In this document: piece after piece, positions 9,159-16,555 of the stretch
Position numbering within the stretch: position 1 is the stretch's first letter
Layout: each line of letters begins with the position of its first letter
Assembly (NCBI GenBank): GCA_018266355.1
Contig: JAFEAP010000006.1
Coordinates: forward strand, 62,001-126,000
Direction: 5' to 3'
Length of the DNA stretch: 64,000 nt
DNA from: Bdellovibrionales bacterium
Lineage (GTDB): Bacteria; Bdellovibrionota; UBA1018
Notes under the pieces: generated by a model
The model's input: only the letters and a program-made list of their open reading frames with translations
What the model was told of the DNA's origin: nothing
Database searches by the model: none
Translations under genes and position numbers: made by a program

Positions 9159-10358
9159 CTAACCTCCGAAGAAACTCACGAGCCGCTCGCAGCCCTTCTT
9201 CAGCGTATCGTCGTCGGTCGCGATGCTGATCCGCACCCAATTCGGCGCGCCGAACGGAGTGCCCGGCACGACGGCGACCTTCGCTTCGCGGATGAGGTTC
9301 TCCGACAGAGTCATCGAGTCCTCGCCCGGTTTCACGAACGCTTCGATCCCCAAAAAGACGTAGAAGGCGCCTTCCGGAGGAACAACCTTAAGTTTCTCAG
9401 CTTTCGCGAGGATTTCCAACGCCATCCGCCGACGGCGCCGGAACGCGGCGACCATCTCGGCAAATTTTTCCTCCGCCAAATCGAGCGCGGCGACCGCGGC
9501 GTACTGCGCGAGCGAATTGATCCCCGAAGTCGACTGCCCCTGGAGCGTGAGCATCGCCTGAGTGAGTTCCGCGGGCGCGACCGTCCATCCGATCCGCCAG
9601 CCGGTCATCGCGGCGGCCTTCGACAGGCCGTTGACGGTGATCGAGCGGTTCCGGAGCGCGGGCGCGGCGTCGAGGAACGACACGAACGGATCCTGGCCGT
9701 AGAGGATGCGGTCGTAGATTTCGTCGGAGAGCACCCACACGTTCGGCGCTTCTTTTTCGAGCCACTTCCCGATCGCCTCGAACTCGGCGCGCGTGTAGGT
9801 CGTGCCGGTCGGATTCGACGGCGAGTTCAGGATGAGGAGTTTCGTCTTCGGCGTAAGGGCTTTGCGGAGGCCTTCGACGGTGACCTTGAATTTCGATTCG
9901 GCTTTCGTCTCGACGACGACGGGTTTCCCTTCGGCGAGCTTCACCATCTCCGGATACGAGAGCCAGTACGGCGCCGGGATCAGGACTTCGTCGCCCGGGT
10001 TCAGCAGCGCCATCGCGGCGTTGTAGATCGCCTGCTTCCCGCCGTTCGTGACGACGACTTCGGACGCCTTCCACTCGCCGTGCGCGGCGACGACGTTCGG
10101 CTGTTGGACGTTCGTCTTCTTCGCGATCCGCTCGCGGACTTCGGGGATCCCGGCGACCGGGGTGTATTTGTTCTTGTTCTCGTCGAGCGCGCGCCGGATG
10201 GCCGCCTTCGCTTCCTCGGGCGCGGGGAAATCGGGCTCGCCGGCGGTCAGGTTCACGATGTCCTCGCCCCGGGCGCGCATCGCCTGGACGAGCGCGTTCA
10301 ACTTCAGCGTCGCGCTTTCGGAAACACCATCCAACCGTTTCGCCGCCTTAAAACTCAT
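9159..10358 (-). CDS. PLP-dependent aspartate/aromatic aminotransferase (class I, type Ib-like)
   Basis: 399 residues, the usual length of aspartate aminotransferases of the bacterial Ib type. The PLP-binding lysine is Lys247 in Asn-Gly-Leu-Ser-Lys, followed by Met-Thr-Gly-Trp-Arg-Ile-Gly. The cofactor ligands Asn182 (Asn-Pro-Thr-Gly), Asp212 and Tyr215 (Asp-Glu-Ile-Tyr) and a C-terminal substrate-binding Arg (Val-Arg-Ile-Ser) are present. It should move amino groups between aspartate or a related amino acid and 2-oxoglutarate in the cytoplasm; the exact substrate cannot be read from sequence. The ATG overlaps the coaD stop (ATGA), so it is translated from the same message as rsmD and coaD. 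Confidence 0.88.
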   Translation of the reverse strand: MSFKAAKRLDGVSESATLKLNALVQAMRARGEDIVNLTAGEPDFPAPEEAKAAIRRALDENKNKYTPVAGIPEVRERIAKKTNVQQPNVVAAHGEWKASEVVVTNGGKQAIYNAAMALLNPGDEVLIPAPYWLSYPEMVKLAEGKPVVVETKAESKFKVTVEGLRKALTPKTKLLILNSPSNPTGTTYTRAEFEAIGKWLEKEAPNVWVLSDEIYDRILYGQDPFVSFLDAAPALRNRSITVNGLSKAAAMTGWRIGWTVAPAELTQAMLTLQGQSTSGINSLAQYAAVAALDLAEEKFAEMVAAFRRRRRMALEILAKAEKLKVVPPEGAFYVFLGIEAFVKPGEDSMTLSENLIREAKVAVVPGTPFGAPNWVRISIATDDDTLKKGCERLVSFFGG

Positions 10359-10891
10359 CGTCTCCCTTTCACGGCACCCGTCGGGCCGTCGATCGTTTTT
10401 ACTTTCTGTTTCACCGCCGCCACGACCTCTTTCGGGACGTAACCGCCGATTTCTCCGCCGTAGCGCGCGAGTTCCTTGATCATGCTCGAGCTCACGAAGT
10501 AGAGGTTCTGCGCCGTCATCATGAAGAGCGTCTCGACCTCGGAGTTGATCTGTTTGTTCATGCTCGCCATCATGAATTCGTACTCGAAGTCGCTCGCGGC
10601 GCGGAGTCCGCGGATGACGGCGTTGAATTTGTGTTCGGTCGCGTACTCCATGATGAGCCCCGACCAGCGATCGACCTTCACCTGCTTCTCGGAGTAGCCG
10701 CGCGCCTTCACCGTCGCGCGGATGAGTTCGACGCGCTCTTCGGGCGAGAACAACGGATTTTTCGCGCCCGTTCCGGCGACGACGATCGTGATTTCGGGAA
10801 AGATCGCGAGCGCGCGATCGAGGATGTCGAGGTGCCCGTTCGTGATCGGATCGAAGGATCCCGGGTAGATGGCTTTTTTCGTCGCGCTCAT
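10355..10891 (-). CDS. coaD: Phosphopantetheine adenylyltransferase
   Basis: 178 residues; the family is usually about 160, so there is a short C-terminal extension. It makes dephospho-CoA from 4'-phosphopantetheine and ATP, the fourth step of coenzyme A synthesis. The nucleotidyltransferase motif Gly-Ser-Phe-Asp-Pro-x-Thr-x-Gly-His is at about residues 11-20. The family motifs Val-Ile-Arg-Gly-Leu-Arg and Val-Ser-Ser-Ser are at the expected places. It overlaps rsmD upstream and the aminotransferase downstream by 4 nt each. rsmD-coaD adjacency is a common arrangement in bacteria and supports both calls. Confidence 0.95.
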   Translation of the reverse strand: MSATKKAIYPGSFDPITNGHLDILDRALAIFPEITIVVAGTGAKNPLFSPEERVELIRATVKARGYSEKQVKVDRWSGLIMEYATEHKFNAVIRGLRAASDFEYEFMMASMNKQINSEVETLFMMTAQNLYFVSSSMIKELARYGGEIGGYVPKEVVAAVKQKVKTIDGPTGAVKGRR

Positions 10892-11481
10892 GGGGTTTCG
10901 CCTCCGGACGGGGCGGCCGATCGCCTTTGGAAGGTGGTCAGGCGGCTGTCCCCGTAGACCTTCTCACGGATTTTCACGAGATGCGCCGTTTCATCCGGTA
11001 AGGATTCGATTTTGCTTTTCTGCGGTCCCCACTCGAGCAGGAACTGGCCCTCCGGCGCGAGGAGCCGCTCCCAATCGAGCTCTCCGAGCAACCGCATTTC
11101 GTAGCCTTCGGCGTACGGCGGATCGGCGAAAACGTAGTCGAACGGGCCGAACTTTCGGAAAGCCGCCTCGGCCTTGAAGACGTCGTCCTTCAGGAGGCGG
11201 GCGGAACGGCCCGGGTTCAATTCCTGGAGATTCTTCGTGATCGCCGATAGCGCGCCGCGTCCATTTTCGACCAACGTCGCTTCCGCGGCTCCCCGCGAGA
11301 GGGCCTCGAACGCGAGCGCCCCGGACCCGGCGAAGAGGTCGAGCACCTTCGCGTCGGGGATTCCGAACTGGATCGAGTTGAAAAGGGCCTGCCGAAGCTT
11401 CGCGACGGTCGGCCGCGTGGCGAGGTTCGGGGGCGTCGCGAGCGCTCGGCCCTTCCACTCTCCGGCGGTGATGCGGATCAT
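10888..11481 (-). CDS. rsmD: 16S rRNA guanine-N2 methyltransferase RsmD
   Basis: 197 residues, typical length. It methylates G966 of 16S rRNA using S-adenosylmethionine. The N terminus has the family signature Arg-Ile-x-x-Gly-x-x-Lys-Gly-Arg, then Arg-Pro-Thr plus Arg-x-Ala-Leu-Phe-Asn. The SAM-binding loop is Asp-Leu-Phe-Ala-Gly-Ser-Gly (about residue 48) and the catalytic motif Asp-Pro-Pro-Tyr is at about residue 120. It starts inside the last codons of the upstream Gcr-type gene (ATGA overlap). Confidence 0.95.
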   Translation of the reverse strand: MIRITAGEWKGRALATPPNLATRPTVAKLRQALFNSIQFGIPDAKVLDLFAGSGALAFEALSRGAAEATLVENGRGALSAITKNLQELNPGRSARLLKDDVFKAEAAFRKFGPFDYVFADPPYAEGYEMRLLGELDWERLLAPEGQFLLEWGPQKSKIESLPDETAHLVKIREKVYGDSRLTTFQRRSAAPSGGETP

Positions 11482-13469
11482 GGCGCCCTCTTACCACGAC
11501 TCCGCCGCCAGATCGACCCGAGGAAATGGCCGACCCACGCGCGCTTCACGTTCTGCGCCCGAACGGCGACGAGGAGCGCGAGGAAGAAACTCACGGTGAA
11601 GTTCATCGTCCCGACGAGCGCGAGCCCCGCTCCCGCCCAAAGGAGATCCGCGCGCGTGAGCGCGAGCCCTTCGGTCGTCGCCGCGAACGCCGTCGAGGCC
11701 GTCGCGATCGTCACGTGGGCGCTCTCGAGCGAGAATCCGGAGAGCGTCCCGAGCAGCGGCACGAAGCCGAACATGAAACCGAGCGAGACGTTCGTCGCGA
11801 GGCCGGAGCTTTCCTTGAGGAACCGGTCGGCGTACTTGCGCGCGGACTCCGCGCCGAAGATCTTCACGAACCGCGGGTGGGACGCGATCGCGTCCGGGAT
11901 CCCCCGGAACACGACGAAATTCTCGAACCACCCCCCGCAGATGCTCGACGCCCAGAGTTCGACCCCCGTCAGCGCGCCGAGGAAGAGGGCCGCGCCCGCG
12001 ATCGGATTCATCCCGTGCACGAAGTGCTCGGCGTACTCGGGCTTCATCAGCGAAGGCAGGCCGAAATGCTGGTGCAGGAGGTAGTGGATCCCCCACGCCG
12101 CCGGGACGACGGTGAGGACGTTCCCGATGAGCCCGACGAACTGGCTCTTCACGACCTCGCCGAGTTCCTTCGCGAAAAGCCGCGCGTCGTTCTTCGAGCG
12201 CGCGTCGCGAAGCCACTGCGCGAGCCGTGAAGCCGCGAACGACGGGATCTTCGTCGCGAGCGTGAATCCGAGCGCCTGCATGGCGAGGAAGCCCCCGGAA
12301 TAGACGATCCAAAACCCGAACGCCTCGAAGATCGGAGCGAGCCCGAGTCGGCGGATGAGGAGTTTGAAGAAGGTCATGCCCACGACGACGAGCCCGCCGC
12401 CGAGCGCGGAGACGAAGAGCGCGCGCATCTCGCCCGGGTTCCGGGCGATGTAGTGCTCGCCCGACTGTCCGTTCCGCTCGGCGATTTTCCGCGAGAGGAG
12501 ATAGAAGTGGCGGCCGATGTGGGCGCCTACCGACTGCTCGCGGGTCGAGACGAGCCCCATCTCGGCGAGGTAGGCGGCGATCTTCCGGTTCCGGACCTTC
12601 GCCGACGACTCGGTCCAGAATCCGAGCAGGAGTTCGATCCGATCGATCGCGGCCGACATCGTCTCGAGACGATGGACGGCGCCGACGCTCACTCCGGAGG
12701 TCTCGAGTTCGCGGTAGGCCTCCGTGATCTCGGCGCGGCAGGCCCGGGCGGACTCGGCGAAATCCTCGGCGGGTTTCCGCGCCCGCACCGAGTGGCGGAC
12801 GGCGGACGAAAACGCGAGGAACGGAGCGTCCATGATCGGTCTCCGTCGGCGCATCCGCCGCTGGAGTCCGAGCGAAAGTCCGTGATGGACGACGTTCGTC
12901 GAGAGGAGCAGGAGGGCCTCGCCGAGATCGGACTGGACGTCCTTCCAGAGCGGTTCGAACTCGTCGCCGGTGAGTAATTCCGCGAATCGTTTCAGGACGT
13001 CGTCCGGCCACTCGCCGACCCACTCGGAGTCCGACGGCTCGCGAAGCACCGGCGCCCACACCGCCCGCACGTCGTTCGTCGCGGCGGCCGGCAGGAGTCG
13101 ATCGAGCGCCCGATTGAACGCTTCCGTCCAAAGCCCGTGATCGTTCGTGTATCCGGTATCGAGGAAGAAATGCAGGAAGGAACAATCCCGCACGAGCGTC
13201 GCACACGCGGCCCGCAGGTTCTTCCGGAACTCGGGATTCTGTTCGAGGAGGTTGAAGAAGAACCGGAATCGCGCCTCGCCTCCGCCCTCACCCGTCGGCC
13301 GGAGCCAGACGAGGATCCGCGAAGCCCAAACCATGCGCTCCGAGAGGTCCATCTTGTCGCCCGCATGCGAAAGGAGCACGCCGATGCCCGCGTGCGGATC
13401 GGCGCGCGAGAACAACCGGCGCCACCGCCCCGGGGAGTTTTCCTTTCTCGATTTACGCCGGATTCCCAT
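11478..13469 (-). CDS. Gcr-type 'site-specific recombinase' family membrane protein
   Basis: 663 residues, matching the usual length (about 650-700) of the COG4389/PF10136 family, named after the Neisseria Gcr protein. The N-terminal half is soluble and helical. At about residue 340 the family pattern Tyr-Ile-x-Arg-Asn-Pro-Gly-Glu-Met then Gly-Gly-Gly leads into at least six membrane segments covering about residues 350-640. The recombinase name rests on old genetics; the sequence has no tyrosine or serine recombinase active site, and the membrane topology makes a DNA recombinase role doubtful. Good ribosome binding site (GGAAAGGAAA) before ATG 13469. It lies 12 nt after the ABC-2 permease and overlaps rsmD by 4 nt, so it is in the same operon. 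Confidence 0.75.
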   Translation of the reverse strand: MGIRRKSRKENSPGRWRRLFSRADPHAGIGVLLSHAGDKMDLSERMVWASRILVWLRPTGEGGGEARFRFFFNLLEQNPEFRKNLRAACATLVRDCSFLHFFLDTGYTNDHGLWTEAFNRALDRLLPAAATNDVRAVWAPVLREPSDSEWVGEWPDDVLKRFAELLTGDEFEPLWKDVQSDLGEALLLLSTNVVHHGLSLGLQRRMRRRRPIMDAPFLAFSSAVRHSVRARKPAEDFAESARACRAEITEAYRELETSGVSVGAVHRLETMSAAIDRIELLLGFWTESSAKVRNRKIAAYLAEMGLVSTREQSVGAHIGRHFYLLSRKIAERNGQSGEHYIARNPGEMRALFVSALGGGLVVVGMTFFKLLIRRLGLAPIFEAFGFWIVYSGGFLAMQALGFTLATKIPSFAASRLAQWLRDARSKNDARLFAKELGEVVKSQFVGLIGNVLTVVPAAWGIHYLLHQHFGLPSLMKPEYAEHFVHGMNPIAGAALFLGALTGVELWASSICGGWFENFVVFRGIPDAIASHPRFVKIFGAESARKYADRFLKESSGLATNVSLGFMFGFVPLLGTLSGFSLESAHVTIATASTAFAATTEGLALTRADLLWAGAGLALVGTMNFTVSFFLALLVAVRAQNVKRAWVGHFLGSIWRRSRGKRAP

Positions 13470-13481
13470 CGTTTCCTTTCC

Positions 13482-14282
13482 TCAACTCGACGCCGAACTG
13501 TAGCTCCGGAGCCCGAAGCGCCAAACGCCCACGAGCAGGCCGAAAAACAACGCCGTGATCCCGACCACGTGCAGGAAGATCCGCCACTCGAATCCGTCGA
13601 TGAGGATCCGCGCCGGGAATGAACTGATCACCCCGAACGGCAGCACGAGAAGAAGGACCTTCCGCGCGAAGCCCCGATAGATCCCGTCCGGCCGTTCGCC
13701 GAACTTCCCGAGCGTCCAGACGAGCTCTCCGAATCCGTTCGGCGCGTGGGTCCAGAACACGAGCAGGTTCGCCATCGCGTTGATCGTGAAGAAAATGAAC
13801 GCGCCACAACCCACGAGCCCGAAAAAGAGCGCCGTCCGGGCGAACGAAACCGGTTCGCCGAGCCGGGCGACCGCCCACGCGAAGATCCCGAGCGCGCAGA
13901 GCAGGTTCACGAACGAATTCGCCGCGAAGTCGCGCAAGCTCACGAAGAAGAGCGAGGAAACCGGGCGCGTGAGGTAATAGTCGAGGTCGCCCCGGTTGAT
14001 CAGCTGGGGCATGAACCAAAGGTTGTTCGTGAAGACGGTCATGTTGATCGCGTCGACGATGAGGTAAGCCGAGACGAAAACCATCGCTTGATGCTCGTTC
14101 CATCCCCCGAGATTCGGGGTGTGGAGGAAGAGCACGCGGTAAAACGCGATCGCGACCGCGTAGTAGCAGAGGTCCATGATGATCCGCATGTAGAAGTCGA
14201 AGCGGAACTCGAAACCCTTCGAGAACGAGAACGCGAGGAAGTGGCCGTAGAGCCTGACGTAACGCCAGATCCGGCTCCTCAT
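13482..14282 (-). CDS. ABC-2 type transporter permease (COG3694-like)
   Basis: 266 residues from the chosen start. About six membrane segments with the typical layout of ABC-2 permeases: a cytoplasmic amphipathic N terminus (Arg-x-Tyr-x-x-Leu-Tyr-x-x-Phe) and an Arg-Gly-Asp-x-Asp-Tyr-Tyr-Leu-(Thr/Val)-Arg-Pro loop that resembles the coupling region of the sister permease. The ATG at 14282 overlaps the stop of the preceding permease (ATGA); the longer frame upstream is out-of-frame read-through of that gene. With the next two upstream genes it forms a complete ABC exporter (COG4586-COG4587-COG3694 set). The substrate is unknown. Confidence 0.82.
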   Translation of the reverse strand: MRSRIWRYVRLYGHFLAFSFSKGFEFRFDFYMRIIMDLCYYAVAIAFYRVLFLHTPNLGGWNEHQAMVFVSAYLIVDAINMTVFTNNLWFMPQLINRGDLDYYLTRPVSSLFFVSLRDFAANSFVNLLCALGIFAWAVARLGEPVSFARTALFFGLVGCGAFIFFTINAMANLLVFWTHAPNGFGELVWTLGKFGERPDGIYRGFARKVLLLVLPFGVISSFPARILIDGFEWRIFLHVVGITALFFGLLVGVWRFGLRSYSSASS

Positions 14283-15112
14283 ATCCCGACCCCCGAGTAA
14301 ACGCGGGTTCCCCGACGCCAGATGAAGGCCGCCGCGCCCGACGTGGCGAGGATCCAGAACGCGAGCACGGACGCCTCGCGGAACCACTCCGCCCCCCCGA
14401 CCTGGCCGAGGAAGCAGCGGATCGGGAAAGAAAAGAGGTACGGAAACGGCGTGAACGCGACGAACGAACGCCCCCACTCCGGAAAGAGCGAGATCGGGAT
14501 CATGAGGCCGCCGAGCAGGTTCCCGATGAACCGGAGCATCGCCATCAGGTTCCACACGGTATCCTGCCAGAACGCGACGAGTTCGAGACAAGCCGTGAGC
14601 GTGAAGGAGAGCGCGCCCGAGAGGAGCGCGGTGAAGATACCGAGCGCGATCGAGCCCGGCGTGATCGCGAGGTCGGCCGGAACACCGAAAAGCGCGAGCG
14701 CGACGGAGACCCCGAAAAGGAGTTGGCCGACGGAAATGAGCTGGAGCCCGAAGTAGGCCGCGTACCGGTAGGCGAGGTACGGCACCGGATAGACGAGGTA
14801 GCGCGAGAGCGTGCCCTGATAGATCTCGCCCGAAATCTCGCCCCCCCGGTCGAGGGTGCGGACGACGTTCGCACCGAGGGTGGCGAAGAGCGTATAATAG
14901 AGGAGTCCGTGGAAGGTATAACCGCCGAGGCGGTTCGAGCCCGGCGCGCTATCCGGCGCGCCCGCGGTCGCGGCGAAAATCGCGCCCCAGAGGAAATACG
15001 CGACGGTCAGCTCCGTGATCGCGCCGACGAAGTACTTCACCCAGAACGTGAATCGATAGGTGAAGACTTTGCGGAGTTCGAACGAAACGACCTGGGTCGC
15101 CCACCCGCTCAC
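14279..15112 (-). CDS. ABC-2 type transporter permease (COG4587-like)
   Basis: 277 residues, six predicted membrane helices. It has a loop Gly-Glu-Ile-x-Gly-x-Ile-Tyr-Gln-Gly-x-Leu-Ser-Arg-Tyr-Leu-Val-x-Pro, the counterpart of the loop in its partner permease, that is expected to contact the ATPase. The GTG start overlaps the ATPase stop (GTGA). It forms a heterodimeric membrane domain with the downstream permease. Confidence 0.82.
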   Translation of the reverse strand: MSGWATQVVSFELRKVFTYRFTFWVKYFVGAITELTVAYFLWGAIFAATAGAPDSAPGSNRLGGYTFHGLLYYTLFATLGANVVRTLDRGGEISGEIYQGTLSRYLVYPVPYLAYRYAAYFGLQLISVGQLLFGVSVALALFGVPADLAITPGSIALGIFTALLSGALSFTLTACLELVAFWQDTVWNLMAMLRFIGNLLGGLMIPISLFPEWGRSFVAFTPFPYLFSFPIRCFLGQVGGAEWFREASVLAFWILATSGAAAFIWRRGTRVYSGVGI

Positions 15113-16110
15113 GAGGATTTCCCCTCGCGCACACCCTCGCGCAGGAGGGACTCGATGATGTCGGCGATATCGACTTCCTCGATCAGGAGGTCGAGGACTC
15201 CCCCGCTCTTCAGGAGCGCGGACGCCGCTTCGGGCACGCGATCGCGCGCGACCTTCACCTTGAGTTCGCCGGGCTCCGACGAAACGACCTCGCCGAGGCC
15301 TTTCGGGAAAAGCGTCGCCGCATGGACGGCCGCCGTCGGATCGAGTTTCGCGGTGAGGACCTTGAACTTCGCGTAGCGGTCGGTGATCTTCGCGAGCGGA
15401 CCGTCGTAGACGAACTCGCCGTCGCGGATGATGATGATCCGCTTACAGAGCTTCTCGATGTCCTCCATGTAATGCGAGGTGAGGATCATCGCGGGCTTTT
15501 TTTCCTGGCTGTAGCGGAGGATGAAGTCGCGGATCGCACGCTGAGCGGTGAGGTCGAGACCGATCGTCGGTTCGTCGAGGAAAACGACTTGCGGATCGTG
15601 CAGGAGCGCGGCGATGAGCTCCATCTTCATCCGTTCACCCAAGCTTAGGCGGCGGATCTGGGTATTCAGCTGACCGCGCACGCCGAGCGCGTCGACGAGG
15701 GTTTTCAGGGCCGACTGATACCGCTCTTCCGGGATCTGATAGATCTCCTTCAGGAGCAGGAAGCAATCCTCGGCCGGCAGATCCCACCATAGGGAGGCCT
15801 TCTGGCCCATGATGAGCGCGATCCGGCTCCGAAACGCGTTCTTCCGTTCCCAAGGCGTGTGCCCGAGGACGGTCGCTTTCCCCTCCGTCGGATGCACGAT
15901 CCCGGCGAGGATTTTCACGAGCGTCGTCTTGCCGGCGCCGTTCGCGCCGACGAGTCCGACGATCTCGCCGGGCGAGACCTTGAAGGAGACGCCCTTCAGC
16001 GCGTGCTTCTCCTCCCACTTGCGATGGAAAAGCGAAACGAACGAGCCTTTCAAGCCCGCCGCCTTCTTATGGAGGCGAAACGATTTTCGGATCCCTTCGA
16101 CTTCGATCAT
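15109..16110 (-). CDS. ABC transporter ATP-binding protein (COG4586-like)
   Basis: 333 residues. Walker A is Gly-Ala-Asn-Gly-Ala-Gly-Lys-Thr-Thr at about residue 55. The signature Leu-Ser-Leu-Gly-Glu-Arg and Walker B Val-Val-Phe-Leu-Asp-Glu-Pro-Thr follow, and the switch His is in Thr-Ser-His-Tyr-Met. After the nucleotide-binding domain there is an extra C-terminal domain of about 90 residues, usual for COG4586. It heads the nine-gene minus-strand operon. It powers export by the two adjacent ABC-2 permeases; the substrate is unknown (homologues are annotated only as uncharacterised or, rarely, drug/lipid exporters). Confidence 0.9.
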   Translation of the reverse strand: MIEVEGIRKSFRLHKKAAGLKGSFVSLFHRKWEEKHALKGVSFKVSPGEIVGLVGANGAGKTTLVKILAGIVHPTEGKATVLGHTPWERKNAFRSRIALIMGQKASLWWDLPAEDCFLLLKEIYQIPEERYQSALKTLVDALGVRGQLNTQIRRLSLGERMKMELIAALLHDPQVVFLDEPTIGLDLTAQRAIRDFILRYSQEKKPAMILTSHYMEDIEKLCKRIIIIRDGEFVYDGPLAKITDRYAKFKVLTAKLDPTAAVHAATLFPKGLGEVVSSEPGELKVKVARDRVPEAASALLKSGGVLDLLIEEVDIADIIESLLREGVREGKSS

Positions 16111-16184
16111 GCCTTCCAGAACGTACCAGAAAGGCCGACCGAAGGAGAGTCACTCCGACGAATTCCCTGCGAACCGAAAACCGC

Positions 16185-16454
16185 TCACCAGCAATCGCAG
16201 GAAGACGGCTCCCAGCAGTTCGCCGGGCGGCACCGCGCGCGATAGCCGTCCGCGCACTGGATGTAACACCCGTTACGGTTCACCTGCTTCCCGTCGCAGA
16301 CTCCGGAATACCCCGCCGCGCTGCAAGATGGGCCGTAGATGTTCAAAATCTCGTCCGGAGAAACGGAAACTTCCGTTTCGTCGGCCGCGTACGCGACGAA
16401 GGAGACCGAACTCAGAACCAGGGCGAGACCCACGCATAGCTTTTTCACGTTCAT
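16185..16454 (-). CDS. Small secreted cysteine-rich peptide
   Basis: 89 residues. A signal peptide with a Lys-Lys start and a hydrophobic core ends at Ala-Tyr-Ala (about residue 23). The mature part of about 66 residues has eight cysteines, mostly packed in the last 45 residues, and ends Cys-Asp-Cys-Trp. Eight cysteines in so small a domain point to a disulfide-bonded extracellular fold, similar in general build to defensin-like or EGF-like mini-proteins, but no family is recognised. It stands alone between the ABC operon and fadE, with no clear ribosome binding site. Codon use and coding direction agree with a real gene. Confidence 0.6.
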   Translation of the reverse strand: MNVKKLCVGLALVLSSVSFVAYAADETEVSVSPDEILNIYGPSCSAAGYSGVCDGKQVNRNGCYIQCADGYRARCRPANCWEPSSCDCW

Positions 16455-16523
16455 GAATCTGCGGTATCACTCGCGCCGCGAACCCACAAACTAGGATTCG
16501 CTCGTTCTCACCGCTCTCTTCAT

Positions 16524-16554
16524 GATTCGTGGCAAACGTCGCGCGCCACGAATC
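16524..16554 (-). terminator. Perfect 10-bp stem-loop at the end of fadE
   Basis: Arms 16524-16533 and 16545-16554 pair perfectly (10 bp) around an 11-nt loop, starting 2 nt after the fadE stop. It probably ends or stabilises the fadE transcript. No T-run follows, so intrinsic termination is not certain. Confidence 0.5.
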
Positions 16555-16555
16555 C

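Noticed and set aside
11478..13469. Mobile element recombinase
   Set aside because: The family name says recombinase, but the protein is a polytopic membrane protein without integrase or resolvase residues, no attachment sites or repeats flank it, and it sits in a housekeeping operon.
14283..14591. 103-residue N-terminal extension of the second ABC-2 permease
   Set aside because: It only reads the preceding permease gene out of frame; the ATGA overlap at 14279-14282 gives a normal start.
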